Below are positions 1 through 11,584 of a stretch of 64,000 nucleotides of DNA, piece after piece. The notes beneath the pieces were generated by a model. It searched no databases, had not been told where the DNA came from, and saw only the letters and a program-made list of their open reading frames with translations. Source of the stretch: Breviolum minutum Mf 1.05b.01 (lineage: Eukaryota > Sar > Dinophyceae > Suessiales > Symbiodiniaceae); contig DF241748.1 of the NCBI GenBank assembly GCA_000507305.1, forward strand, positions 1 to 64,000, read 5' to 3'. Position 1 is the stretch's first letter; each line of letters starts with the position of its first letter. Both the position numbers and the translations under genes were made by a program.

Positions 1-240
1 TTCTTTTCCCGGTACCTTTTTTAAGGCGGGATTGCTGCCAAGATTCGATTGGATTAAAATTTCGAGGGTATTTTCGTTCAGATTTCTCAAAGAGGTGCAA
101 CAGGACTTGGGTGGGTCTTTGCAAAAATATGATACGACATGTGATTAATGATATTTTCCATTTTTTTCCATCAGCATATGTCACCATGAATTACGAATAG
201 CACATATCTCGATGGCGTTCCATGGCTGGAGGATCTGGGT

Positions 241-295
241 TCAAGCCGCCCCCCCGTTTTTTTCGCCGCCCGCCCGGGCACCGCGCTGGGGCCCG
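241..295. other. Isolated very GC-rich patch
   Basis: C-rich runs and GCCGCCCGCCCGGGCACC inside otherwise AT-leaning sequence. No gene seen; the homopolymer runs could hide assembly errors. Confidence 0.5.
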
Positions 296-1037
296 AAATT
301 TCTGATTCCTGAGAATGGTACGTGTGATCACCTTGAGTGGTGAGGAAACTTGGTAAGATTTTCCAATGGTCAAAGCACGTGTGAAGCAGCTGGGTTTTGA
401 GATGTCATGATGTATTCTATTGAAGTCTCAACTTAAAGGTTGTCGTTGCAAAGCTTGAAGAAGTTGACGTGCATTTTTTTTGCCTATTTAGACTTCGACG
501 GGTGAAGACCGCGTACATGGTGAAAACCTATGTGTCAGTTTGTAAGGTCCACTGTGTTTGTCGGATAACGATAGGCATTGACCTTGTTAGCCGCTTCGTT
601 AATGTATTCAACACGTTGCAACCTCAGTTTGTTCTTATGTTGGAGTTTGCTGCACCTTGTCAAAACATTCAAAAACTAGAGTCACATTTGATACAGTATA
701 ATACAGTGAAGCTTAATTAAAAGAGGGCCAGCAAATGTTGAGAGTACATCCTGGAAGTTTCACATCATGGCAGTTAATAGGAAGGTTGTCAACTCCTGGG
801 GTGAAGGGTCTGACTGTCTTGATTCATTTGCATATGTAACTGGAGCCAAGATTCACGCTTCGGATAGGCTTATAAAGATTTACCTGTTGTGTAGATATAT
901 ACATACACATACAATTAATGTATATAGTCTTTTCTATCATGCTCGTTCCCTGGGGAATGTAACCAGCAAAAACTGCTTAAAAACTCTACCGACCTTTCTG
1001 GAAGTCGATATGTTGGTTCACCTCAGATACACTATGG

Positions 1038-1120
1038 TAAACTAACATCTCCCTGAAAATCAATGGTTGGAAGATGTATTTCAATAGAAATAGTCCCTGC
1101 TTAGGGGACATGTTGGTTTT
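1038..1120. repeat. Type I palindromic repeat, divergent copy
   Basis: Carries AAACTAACAT, CCTGAAAAT, GGTTGGAAGATG and a mirrored AGGGGACATGTTGG arm. Weak copy of the family best seen at 1609-1714 and 42021-42130. Confidence 0.6.
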
Positions 1121-1182
1121 CGAGCGTGCATCTATGAGAATCAATGCGATACCCCTCGATGTCTGATTTCCAACACTTTTAG

Positions 1183-1254
1183 GAAATCCTGTCCTGCGAG
1201 AATGACGCGTTGACATTTGATCAGCTCTTGAAAGAAGTTACGGAAGCAATGCAG
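1183..1254 (+). CDS. Candidate exon, unrecognised upstream gene
   Basis: After ACTTTTAG the frame EILSCENDALTFDQLLKEVT is open. A GC donor (CAG/GCGCCA) is possible; the frame stays open to about 1385. No family recognised. Confidence 0.45.
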
Positions 1255-1608
1255 GCGCCAAAGCGCAAATTGGCAAGAAAAAACAGTGAACTTGCAATGT
1301 CAGGATGTCCCAATTTTGAAATGGAAATTGGACATGTGTCAAGATCTTTGGAAATCAAAAGGTCATTAGGACATGCTCACTTTTGATGCAAATGACAAGA
1401 ATCCTCTAGTTGTGTGTAACATATTGGTCAAAAGGACTACAAACTTTCTTCTCTTTGTCACCTCTTGTCATTTTCCGGCCTTTTTTTTCGAGGTCCCATA
1501 CTGCAAGCTAATCCTACCGGATGGAGTGGCACTATCTCCAGTCTACTGGGTCAAAACTTGAGATGACCTGATGGTTCATGGGTCACGTTGGGTTTGGAGT
1601 TTCACTAT

Positions 1609-1714
1609 ACCCTCCCTGAAGCTAACATAGCCCCTGAAAATGGATGGTTGGAAAACTAGTTTCCTTCTGTAAAATTCTATTGTCAGGGACGAACTGTTAG
1701 TTTCAAGGAGGGTA
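1609..1714. repeat. Type I palindromic (MITE-like) repeat
   Basis: Inverted ends ACCCTCCCTGAAGCTAACA and TTAGTTTCAAGGAGGGTA, with an inner palindrome GCCCCTGAAAATGG. 106 bp, no coding capacity. Confidence 0.85.
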
Positions 1715-2503
1715 AGTTTCATCTTCCACTTGAGACGCTCAATTGAACCATGTCTTTTAATGAACACAGTGGGAAGCTTCTGAAAACTCAGACAGACGGA
1801 GGGTTTCCCCAACTTGATGAATAGCAAGTTGAGGGAGATGCTCATTTAAGCAAGCGAAATGATAGCTTAAGGACACTACCCCTGTACCTCCGTATTTTTT
1901 TTGGAAAGGTTCTTGTCAGATTGGATATCATTCGGACTTGTCCAAGAACAATCCTTGCCTGACCATTTGGACAATCAAGTTTGAATGATAATGATGTCTC
2001 AAACAGCAATTTGCAATGATTTGATTTTGGGACAGGTAAACATCTAGCTTTTCATCATATTTAGACAACATAGAAATTCTGAATGTTGAACACGAGTCGA
2101 TTCATCGCAAAAAAAGCCAACCAAAGGACATGTCACTGAGCTCATTGGATGAAGTCACTGCAATTGCAGTTTCTTGGAGTGTCCAACTGTGAGAGGAGGC
2201 CATGGGATTTTTTGAGAGTTGCTGAACGTTGCAAAAAAGATCGGTTCACGGGGGTCCGGGGTCAGTTGTATATTATTACATCGGTTCTATCACCTCAATA
2301 TGAAAAGTAGTATATTGGCATATCTGTTTCCAGTTGATGCTTCAGCTATGAAGCCATTCCACATCTATCACGATATGCATTTCAGTTGGATCATATATGA
2401 TCATATCATATCCTGAAGATATTGATGTTTTTCATGTTTTTTTGGTGAGTTTACTTTGCTACAACTTCATCAGTTGACAGATTGGACCTGTTGGTCTCCC
2501 CAG

Positions 2504-2609
2504 GTTTCTTTGGATCCTTTACTGCAGATGTTGGGCTTTCAAGATGACACAGGGCCACTTTTGAAGGTGCCTAGAGAAGAGATGGAGAGGATGGCCTTGC
2601 AGTTTCCCG
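2504..2609 (+). CDS. Candidate exon, unrecognised upstream gene
   Basis: Between CTCCCCAG and CCCG/GTGAAT the frame reads VSLDPLLQMLGFQDDTGPLL, then KVPREEMERMALQ. Amphipathic and protein-like. A further likely exon at 2647/2655-2719 reads GTGIKDVCILICANEKH, possibly with a GA donor. Confidence 0.5.
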
Positions 2610-3131
2610 GTGAATGAGGGGTTTTCAAGGTGCTCCCAAATCAAAGTTTGCAAGGAGGGGACAGGAATCAAGGACGTTTGCATCTTGATATGTGCCAACG
2701 AGAAACACAGCGATAAACGGATGAGTTGTTTTTGAAGCCGCCAAGAATCACCAAGAATCACTGGGTATCCTTCCTCCAACACTCATGTGGAGGATGATTG
2801 GGTGGATCAGGTTTTCCGTTCAACAAAAACAAAGAAGAGATGATCAGTTTTCCCATTCCGTGGGGTTGGTTGGTTTACAGTAGCTGGGAGGATTGATTGA
2901 GATCATCCAACTTGGGCCAAGATGGCAATCTTTAAAAATTGAGGTGAGGTGAGGTGGAAGGATTTCTTTTAGAGATCTGAACGTAGCTGAGAAAGCAATC
3001 ATTTAAACAATTGCATTTTTTTGAATGAACGTATTGGTGACATTGATGGCATCTTTTTCATTGTAGAAATTTTTGGTGTCATATGTGAGTTATGATTGGA
3101 ATCATCACTACTGTTTGATACTTAAAATCAT

Positions 3132-3213
3132 GCACCAGTTGTAGAAACAGTTGAGTGCCCAAAAGGTGAAGCAGTAATCGCAAGTTTCCTTGTGCAGGAT
3201 GCGAAAGAGGCAT
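3132..3213 (+). CDS. Candidate exon, unrecognised upstream gene
   Basis: Frame VVETVECPKGEAVIASFLVQ after GTTGTAG or CACCAG. The right edge may be a GA donor (CAG/GATGCG) or lie near the stop at 3213. Confidence 0.42.
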
Positions 3214-3543
3214 CAGACTGACCAGTTTCTTGTAAGAGTTTGTTTTTAGGTGATAGCTGCTCTGTTGGAGATGGTCTAGAGATGAGGAAGATGATGTTGT
3301 GACTTGCTATTCTCAAACGAGATTTAAACAATGGATGATTTGTACCTACATGTCGAATGTGTCTTTTTTTGTTGATGGATGATTTGTACCTTTCAAATGC
3401 CCCGATACTGGCAAATTCAATTCTTCGGCCAGTTTGAACAGTGTCATTACATCAAGCGTTTGTTTTCAAAGAATTTCAAAGCTTCATCTTTACCGGTCTT
3501 GCTGCAGAAAATCCCATCCATCAATCACCAAGTTTCATTGCAG

Positions 3544-3657
3544 AATCACAAGGTTTGGCAGCAAGATAGTGTCAGCTGCTTGTCGTCACGGTGGACCTGG
3601 CCACTTGGAAGGCTTTTTGCGTGTCTTGGGCACAATCGACCATTGTGCGCATTGGAA
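3544..3657 (+). CDS. Candidate exon, unrecognised upstream gene
   Basis: After CATTGCAG the frame reads ITRFGSKIVSAACRHGGPGH then LEGFLRVLGTIDHCAHW. A GA donor near 3653 is possible. Not recognised. Confidence 0.45.
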
Positions 3658-4138
3658 ATAGACTCCTCAAAGCTTAAAGGTATATGTTTCCAAGAACTCC
3701 AAAGTGACAAAGATAGGTCCTAGATCTACATGTTTGCTTTGATCATTGGAGAAATCCTGAGGTTTTGCAAAGATGTATGAAACCTTGGGATAAGCTCTCA
3801 ACCTCACTAGTGGGGAATTTAATCATCCTCAATTGAGTGAATTTTGTTTCATCAAGGTATACGCTGGCCGTTTCCTGATGTTCCACCACCACCCAGCTTT
3901 GCTGGGAGGTCCTACATTGAGCTCAACTATAAGTTTCTTGGGGAAAAAAGGTGAGAAAGATGAGGAGCTGTGAGCTGTTTTCGGAAAATGGCATTTTTTT
4001 CTTGCGGTTCGAAGCATGAAAAAAACATTGGAAAGCCAAAATTCAATGAATTTGATACCAAGTATGTATATATGTAAATATATATGTAAATATAAATATA
4101 GATATAGAGAGATAGTAGCATAGTACAGATGCTTTGCA

Positions 4139-4351
4139 TTTCATCGCCAATTCCTGGGCGCTTCGCAGCAGATTCTTCCTATCAACTGGCCAGGTTGTCC
4201 TTGCTTCCAGCAGGCACTCGTTTGACCACCTGTCGAGATCCAACCACTCTTGGCCATGTGGAAGAAAAAACGACCATCCTCTCATCTGACATGAAGCTGA
4301 AGGCATCTTGGACACAGAAAAGCCATGAAAAAGCCAGAAAAGCGAGGACCT
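4139..4351 (+). CDS. Candidate exon, strand uncertain
   Basis: The + frame reads YQLARLSLLPAGTRLTTCRD then VEEKTTILSSDMKLKASW. The - strand is open over the same stretch and reads WLDLDRWSNECLLEARTTWP, which is equally protein-like. Neighbouring candidates are on +, hence the call. Confidence 0.35.
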
Positions 4352-4732
4352 GAGCAATAGACGTGAAGAACAACTTATTTCGACTTTTGTGGACTCAATT
4401 TTCTGCGTTTCGTGAGACATCTACATACATAAAGCCGACTTTGTGTAGGCTTTAATGATTTTCTTGGAGTCTATCTCTATGGCATTATGTTGTTGACTCG
4501 GTGTCTTTCCGTCTTGATGTCTCCTGACACTTGTTTTGTCTGGATGCTTCTACCATTTTTACATCAAAGATTCATCTATCAACATAGTAAATCACTATAG
4601 ATCTACTGTTTGAATGATATGTGTTTTGCTCGACATGTCAATCCTATAGCGGCTTGCCGCGGGGTGGGTGTTTGCTACGAAAAACATCTACAAAACCCGC
4701 TGGATCCAAGAAACTGGACTTGAAGATCTCAG

Positions 4733-4836
4733 GATTTGCTTCAACTTCGTAAGGATGCTAAATTGGAGCCAAGTGATGCACGGGTGGTTGGGCTGCAGAT
4801 GGGTTTGATCTTTCCTCAGCCTGGGCAAATGACATG
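4733..4836 (+). CDS. Candidate exon, unrecognised upstream gene
   Basis: After GATCTCAG the frame reads DLLQLRKDAKLEPSDARVVG then LQMGLIFPQPGQMTW. The donor may be TG/GTCGGG. Good protein-like composition; no family recognised. Confidence 0.5.
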
Positions 4837-5270
4837 GTCGGGTGGGGCAATGTTAACGTTCCTTGCACTGGTCTAACTTTAGGATACTTTAGGATGTTTG
4901 ATGATGTAGCAATGGATTTTGCATTTGAGGGAATGCCCCAAGCTGATGTTAATATGATATATCACTACTCTCTGAAAATCGCACTGGGGCCACACGCGTG
5001 TCCACCGGCAAACGCCAAGTGCTGCGTATATGTATGTATTTATACAGCATACATATTTGCAAGCTTTCCATGTGCTCCTAGAAACTATCATCTGAACCTG
5101 GTTCTATGTTTTCCATGGTATAATATTGATCAGAATGTATATATGATAATATGATATATATTTCCGGGTGAACTATAGTGAGGTCAAGTAAACTCATCCC
5201 TCCAAATCATCAAACAAATCCAGGAATCTGGGAATTTTTGGTGAACCTTTGACCTTGGGATTTGCATCAG

Positions 5271-5456
5271 GAACCGCATCTTGCCATCAGATGCTCTGCT
5301 GAGGTGCTGCTGCAGTCGGAAGAAGCAAAGTCAATGGAAGCAGACAGTGTGTTACTTGGCACATCAGATGTGGGGCCACCAGATCGCCACAGAGGGAAAG
5401 AGATTTCTCCGAAGAATTTTCGGTTATTGAAGCTGCAACAAAAAGATCATATTTGA
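5271..5456 (+). CDS. Candidate exon, unrecognised upstream gene
   Basis: After GCATCAG the frame reads IRCSAEVLLQSEEAKSMEAD then SVLLGTSDVGPPDRHRGKE. The true end is uncertain; 5456 is the limit of the open frame. Confidence 0.45.
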   Translation, partial: EPHLAIRCSAEVLLQSEEAKSMEADSVLLGTSDVGPPDRHRGKEISPKNFRLLKLQQKDHI

Positions 5457-5696
5457 TGGTTAGAGTTGGATGTATGGAACTTTTTATCCAGAACCTCAAC
5501 TCAAAGTGTACCTTAGGTCATGTGATATTTCACGGGGTATAACTCACTTTTTTTTGCAACTTCCGCCGTGACCCCAACTCCAAGGCATCGCACGATTCGA
5601 TTGAAGAGCTATGAACCTGGTGAGGTACAACTGATCTTCGGCCATGAATTTTGGCATGACGAGGATGACTACTGAGCGAACAAATCGCCTCTGAAA

Positions 5697-5770
5697 ACTA
5701 TCCCTCCAAAACTTATGGTTGGAAGATGATTCGTTTCCTTTTGAAATGGTCCCTTTTCAGGGGACATGTA
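5697..5770. repeat. Type I palindromic repeat, partial
   Basis: Shares ATGGTTGGAAGATG, TTCCTTTTGAAATGG and TTTTCAGGGGACATGTA with the family; the outer arms are reduced. Confidence 0.7.
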
Positions 5771-5795
5771 ACGCCTGGTGCACACAACATCGTAG

Positions 5796-5928
5796 GTTCT
5801 CTATGGCTGGTTTGTACAGATCGGTAAAGGCCTTGTGGAAAAAAAGGGCCGCAAGAGCTGCGGAGAGATGGGGAATGCGGGAACGACTCAATGACATGAT
5901 TCGTGATGATATGTGCACAATGAATGAG
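5796..5928 (+). CDS. Candidate exon with a basic helix
   Basis: After CATCGTAG the frame reads SVKALWKKRAARAAERWGMR then ERLNDMIRDDMCTMNE, with donor GAG/GTGCAG. Strongly charged, probably helical. The type I palindrome at 5697-5770 ends about 25 nt upstream of the acceptor. Confidence 0.5.
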
Positions 5929-6122
5929 GTGCAGTGAAGCGTTTTTCAGATTAAAAGATAGTGAGTGACCATGATGAGCAGTTCCATTTAATCAACCACT
6001 ATATCACTTTTTGAGAGCCACAAGATTGCTGCCTACCCCACAGCTGTTGGAATCTTCAAACTCTGCTGGAACATGTTTCTTTTTCCCCAAGGTTTGATCA
6101 TTGATAATTGAAGGGGCCAGAA

Positions 6123-6239
6123 GTGTTTTGACACAAGTCTTGCCGAACAAAAAATTCGATGAACAACTCCTCCCTTGCAAGGTGCAGCACCAGCACTTGG
6201 TGCAGGTGCACTTGGTGGCAGCGGATCACAGTTGCTTGG
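6123..6239 (+). CDS. Candidate exon
   Basis: Frame VLPNKKFDEQLLPCKVQHQH then LVQVHLVAAD. A GA donor (GCG/GATCAC) is possible; the acceptor could be at 6122 or 6138. Low confidence because of repeated GTGCA motifs. Confidence 0.35.
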
Positions 6240-6410
6240 CATGACGAATTTGGGGATCCGAAAAAAGCACACACACTTGTACAATCTTTTGAGCCCCTGA
6301 AAAGTTGTGGAACTTTTTGCGGGGGATCGGTTTACCTCATTTTTGTTGGGCGGATGACTTATTTATGGTGCTATACTCAGAATTCCATGGAATTCCTGCG
6401 GGTTGGGTAG

Positions 6411-6630
6411 GAGATGATCGTTCGAATTTGGTCAAACAAACGTTTTGAACATCGAATGACCACGCAAGCAGCGGAACTGTGCGCGAGTTGCAGGTTTCCA
6501 TTGCAGAGGGGCAGACTCAACAAGGAGTGGTTGAAGAAGGACAGTGAAAACATCCGCGTGGCCCAGCAAACATTCCGCGCAAAAAAGATCTGCAAAAACC
6601 GCTTTCGCCCAGACAGAGCCAGACTCAACT
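6411..6630 (+). CDS. Candidate exon with a basic tail
   Basis: After TTGGGTAG the frame reads MIVRIWSNKRFEHRMTTQAA then RLNKEWLKKDSENIRVAQQT and continues basic to a TAA at 6630. An internal CAG at 6505 could split it. No donor is clear. Confidence 0.48.
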
Positions 6631-7025
6631 AAGATGCCACCATTGTAAATGACAGTGAAGGAACATCCTGGAACACCATTTGCTTCAGCGAAGATGTTTT
6701 GTTTTTTAGCCTTGTTGAAAATCCAAGCTTCACATAAATGTGTGCCTGGAAAATACGGTTTTTGTCAGTAGGCTCATGTGCTCAGCATTGTAGCTTTCAG
6801 AGACTGGAGATTGTACAAACGTACATAAAGATCGAACCCATAGTTTTGTTTTGGTTGGAAAGAAACAATTCTCTGTTAAAGGGTTCCAAGCCCAAGATAG
6901 AGGACGAGTTTGTTACCGAAATGCACTAGAATCAGCTGGAATTGAATTGATTCCTATGGAATCTCTTCGGTTCAACGATGTGAAAGCTGACTCAACAACG
7001 AATTCATAGCCGTTGCTGGGTTCAG

Positions 7026-7142
7026 GACTACGAGTTACGCCCCGGTGGCTATTCGATGATGCAACGTAGGACGGCCGGAGGGGAGTGGAACAGCAAGCTC
7101 TTTACTAAGTTTCGGGATCGGGGAATCTCCGAATCCATTCGA
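7026..7142 (+). CDS. Candidate exon, 39 codons
   Basis: Between GGTTCAG and CGA/GTAATT, phase 0-0, reading DYELRPGGYSMMQRRTAGGE then WNSKLFTKFRDRGISESIR. Both other frames contain stops here. Not recognised. Confidence 0.55.
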
Positions 7143-8443
7143 GTAATTGGATTTACAGTAGAGGAAATTTCAATGTCCTAAAATGTCGCCAACTTTTTAA
7201 ATCTAATTTTCATAAATCAATGTCAAATGAACCAATTTCGTGTAAAAGATATCGAGAGAAAGCCGAGTAGAAATGTTTGATTCTTATATTTCTATCTAGC
7301 TACACTTCATGATACCCCATCGCGGATCGAGGTTGAATACCGCAGGTCACATTTTGGAAAGATTTTCCTCACACGTCGCTGTAGAAACTCCCAACAAAAT
7401 GTAAAGCCAAGTTGCCTGAAGGTACTAAGGAATTGAACACCATGAGGTTACCCTTTGCGATATGAATCTCTACCCAATCTTCCACGTGTTTTTTTTCCAA
7501 ATAAGATGGATATGGTAGCAGTTTTTTGTTTGAATTAAACTTTGTTTGTAAAACCGTTCCTGGAAAATGTTGATTCCAGATCTGGGCCGCAGTTGCTGAG
7601 TTCAAATGCATGAAACCCCATTTTTGCGAATGAGGCCTTTAATGGAGAATGGTGCTTCCATGAGGAGATGGCGGCGAAGGGACAAAAAATATATACACAT
7701 ACATAGACATATATATGCATACATATATATATATATACATGTATGTATGTATCCTTGTGATGCGCACACCGAGTGTTCCATCCAAACGAACTAGCCATTG
7801 TGTCTAGAAATTGTAGATTTGATCATTTCAATGCTGCCAGTGTTTTTTATGGGATGATGACATGCGAAGTGTGTGTGACTCTAAAAATTCAAGCCTTTAA
7901 TTCTCATAATAATGAAAAAAAAACCTTGGGAATTTGTAGCATTTTTATCATTTTTCAGGATGATAAATCTTGGAAACTGTGAGGACTCGAATCAACGAGT
8001 CACATGGAGCCAATTTGCAACTTCCCAGGCAACAAACTGGGGAGCAAAAATGTGAAGGCTTCCTATTTTGCCAAGAGAATCTAGTAGAGTTGAATGGATT
8101 TTTTACATATGTATGTTTTTATATACATAAATGACATTTTTGAATTTTTGAATTAACCTGATGAACAAACTTTGTTTGATACATGATCGTGATAGATCCT
8201 GATGAAGTGTTGACTATTACTTTAATGGAGTGATTTCCAACAGAGGGATCCGCAAGGGAAATACAGGTCAATCGAAGAAGCATCATTGTCACCGCGCTGA
8301 AACTAGAGAGTTTACGAATAGTTTCTACCTATATACAAGGCAATAGGTAGAAATCATATCTCAATGCATACAACCCTTCTGTCACTTCTTTGCCGCATTG
8401 AAAACACTGGCTGTTTCCCGTGCTGTCCTTGGGTGATTCTAAG

Positions 8444-8536
8444 TGCCTTCCAAGAAATCGCCGTGAACACAACATGGCGGTAGGTCAAGAGAAGCCTGAC
8501 ATCGGAAGCGCGATATCAAGAATCAGGAATGTAATC
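8444..8536 (+). CDS. Candidate exon
   Basis: After ATTCTAAG the frame reads CLPRNRREHNMAVGQEKPDI then GSAISRIRN. The right edge is uncertain. A nearby possible exon at 8243-8308 reads GSAREIQVNRRSIIVTALKL. Confidence 0.4.
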
Positions 8537-8667
8537 TATGTAATCTAACAATTTAACTGCTGATTTTAAATTGTTAAAAGAACATTTTCCAACTGCAACT
8601 GGAGTTCAACTGCAACTGGATAGAAACTTTCTCAGGGTGGAAAACGATTACGCAGTGACCCCAGCAG

Positions 8668-8789
8668 TTGGAAAACTTCATGTTGTTCAACTCGACCTGG
8701 GAGGCAAACCTTGACACGACCCAATGTTCCAGTGATGACAGCATTGCCACAACCAGCAAGTACCCGAAGTGTCGCAGTTATGGGAATCG
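8668..8789 (+). CDS. Candidate exon
   Basis: After CCCAGCAG the frame reads LENFMLFNSTWEANLDTTQC then SSDDSIATTSKYPKCRSYG, with a GT donor at 8790. An in-frame TGA just upstream fixes the left limit. Confidence 0.45.
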
Positions 8790-9771
8790 GTGGTGGTGAC
8801 GGGTGGTGGAATCTTCAACAAAAACACATGGGAAAGGTGGTTGATTGAATTTCCTCACAAGAAAATGTCACCCTTGTAGTGCTTATATTTTTGCATTTTG
8901 CATTGCGCCTTTGTTGGTCACCTTCAATCTAAGCCTACTCTCCAGTTATGCAGGACTGTTCCAAATGTTTGCTGAAGAAGTCTGGTTATATAGATATGTC
9001 ATGCATCATGACCCCGTGTATGCTGTACACAAATATCTGCCATCTCGTTTTCAAAGCGTGTCAGGAATGCTCTAGCGGCGGCGGGCACCATTGGCGTTTT
9101 CAGTGTCCAAGACCGCATCTTTCGCGCTGAAGAAAAAAGCCACCCAAAGTTCGATTGATTTGATGATCTGATGAATTCTAAGATGTCCAAGAACGACACC
9201 GGGAAAATTTCACACCGACTGGAAGGTTTGATCAGGGTTTCTCAACCCTGACTTCCATCAGGCTAATTTTCCAGTAGATAAAGTCACTAGCATGATTTGT
9301 TTGGGTATGCGAGTACTGGACATATGTTAAGATTCCTGGAGTTTGTTTTCAATTTTTCTTGGCTCATTGACTGATTGACCCTTAAATTGAATCATTGCTT
9401 CCAGTGAAACGAGTGGATGGACCTGAGTCATCCAGGTTGATCATGAAAATTTGTGTGAGCCAATGCAGCAACAAATTTTGTTCATGTCCATGTGGGTTTT
9501 TCCACGGGTGAAATATTGAGCAAATATAGATAACTCAACCAGAAAAATGTCCAGTGTCATACTGTCATACCCATGAAAGTTGTGGCAGGTTATGAGACAG
9601 GAGCTTGGAGGCCCGGCAGTGGGATGTTTATGGGAAGAGATCTAGCAGCTTTTGGTTTTTGGAGGTGAATGGAAAGCAAGAAGTGGGTTTTTCAACTCAA
9701 TTAAATGTGTAACTTGCGGAACTACTGATTGTAAGTTATGAGTGGAGAACATTGGTTTAACAGGTTTTTAG

Positions 9772-9921
9772 AAACTCTTGAACGACATCTTTGGATACTT
9801 GGAACTCGGCATGGTTGATCGTATGATCGGTGCCATTGTAGCAGGACTTTCAGATTTTAAAGGAATGCTCTCGTGGAAAGTGACAAAGTGCACTGAACTG
9901 GTCCTTTTGGAAGAAACTATA
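9772..9921 (+). CDS. Candidate exon
   Basis: After GTTTTTAG the frame reads KLLNDIFGYLELGMVDRMIG then AIVAGLSDFKGMLSWKVTKC. Right edge uncertain. Not recognised. Confidence 0.45.
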
Positions 9922-10040
9922 TAGTGTATTGCTATTTCATTTTGAACTTGATTTGTTTCTGTCAAAGGCCGAGCACCATGAGACCTCTTAAGTAGATACA
10001 CAAAAACAGGATGAAGCATGAAACCATTTCTGATTTTCAT

Positions 10041-10149
10041 ATACCCTCCCAGAAACTAACACAGCACCGGAAAATAGGCCCTCCCAAAAGGAAAATCATC
10101 TTCCAACCATCAATTTTCAGGGGCGAGCTGTTAGTTTTAGGGAGTGTAT
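10041..10149. repeat. Type I palindromic repeat, opposite orientation
   Basis: ATACCCTCCCAGAAACTAAC at the left and TTAGTTTTAGGGAGTGTA at the right; the core CATCTTCCAACCATC is the reverse complement of the core in other copies. Confidence 0.85.
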
Positions 10150-10903
10150 ACAATTGTATATAGATAACGTATATTTGTTTGATCCATTCAGGATTTCCAA
10201 ACATCACTGACTTTTGACTGGACCAATTGGGCCACCGACCTTGCACCGGGTTGGCATCGAAGCTGTTTCAGCTTGCTATAGGTATCGGGGACGGGATGCG
10301 GGGATGCATATGTTGAAATTAGTCCCAAAGATACCAATGAGAGGATGATATGAAACATGTACCATGAAACACCTGGGGCACTGATTGATTTGTAAAAGTA
10401 TGTAGGCTTATGGCATTTGCAGTGACGTGTTGCTTGGACAACACAAGCTTCATGATCTATGATCCCATTAGACACTACAGCAAGACAGCAATATACCTTT
10501 TGTTCAACACAACTGGTATCCTTCATCTTGGAGTCTTGATGATGCTGCTTGGTGGCAACGAGAATCCGAGGGATGATTTCGGTTGATCGGTAGAAGGTTC
10601 CAGGCTGGGAGGTTAACAGATCAAGTTTGGTACCTACACATATGGAAGATCTACAATTGACATCTATAAGAATCATCTTTCCAAACCACTTGTGGAGGGA
10701 GTAGGTTCTTGGCAGGTAAATTTGCTGGCATCACTTTCCAGCTCACTTAGCTCGCACAAGCTGTTGGGTACTGCAACAAAGAAATCCTCAGAGTTGCAAA
10801 CAACATCATTACATATGACATAGGAGTATGATAAACTATTTTTGAACACGACTCGACTTGATCTTAATTGTGCATGCTTCACTTTTCCCATGCTTTTAAC
10901 ATG

Positions 10904-11009
10904 TGTTTTGTTTGTTCGTTTGTTCGTTCGTTCGTTCGTCCGTTCGTTTGTTTGTTTGTTTGTTTGCTTGTTTGTTTGTTTGTTTGTTTGTTTGTTTGTT
11001 TGTTTGTTT
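10904..11009 (+). repeat. TTTG/TTCG microsatellite
   Basis: Tandem TTTG with a short TTCG block on the + strand. The apparent FVCLFVCL protein is an artefact of the repeat. AT dinucleotide-rich sequence follows to about 11080. Confidence 0.9.
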
Positions 11010-11424
11010 GAGAAATTTACATATTATATGTATATATATCTATATACACATATGTATATATAGATATATACACGATACAGATAGCATGGCAGGCAACTGG
11101 CAGGCAACTATATAATCAGTAGCAGTTATTCAGTTATTCACACAACTTTCTGTTTTATTTTTTCCGATTCTAAGAAATGCAGGGATGGAAGTAGATGGAC
11201 AGGTTCCAAGGGGTTGGCCTCATTTAGTCCAATAGTGATAGAATGGAATAAACCTGAATAAGCAGTTGCCAAAGTTGCATCATCAATTTTCCATACGACA
11301 CGTGCGTCTCAAAACTTTGTTTCTTTTCTATGCTGATTCTTCTACCCTGCAATATTTTAACATAGCCATAGACGAATCCCTTCGTTTCAATAGGACATAC
11401 ATCTACAAGTGATTGATTTTCCAG

Positions 11425-11584
11425 CCGGCGATTCGGTACATGCAATCATCGTCGAATGGTGGGTTGGGTCAGCATCTCCCCTGAGGGCATCGACTTCAAC
11501 TACAGAGCCTGGACCCTTGGTGCGCATTGGCACCAAAGAAATGGGTGATGGAGCAGCAGTGAACAGGACAGAGATGAACCAAAG
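11425..11584 (+). CDS. E1, possible N-terminal exon of the NTP-transferase/glucuronokinase gene
   Basis: Open for 160 nt between TTTTCCAG and AG/GTAATG. Two nt enter and two leave, so it joins E2 in phase (AG+A). It reads GDSVHAIIVEWW, then TKEMGDGAAVNRTEMN. No domain is recognised; it lies upstream of the nucleotide-binding LAAG exon and may hold the N-terminus or belong to another gene. Confidence 0.6.

Larger units (their letters stand above)
9076..10900. other. Stretch with short, strand-ambiguous open frames
   Basis: Besides 9772-9921, short frames at 9076-9175 and 10716-10829 are protein-like on both strands, so I cannot assign a strand. A 162-codon - strand frame spans 10188-10676 with no recognisable domain. 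Otherwise intron-like. Confidence 0.3.
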
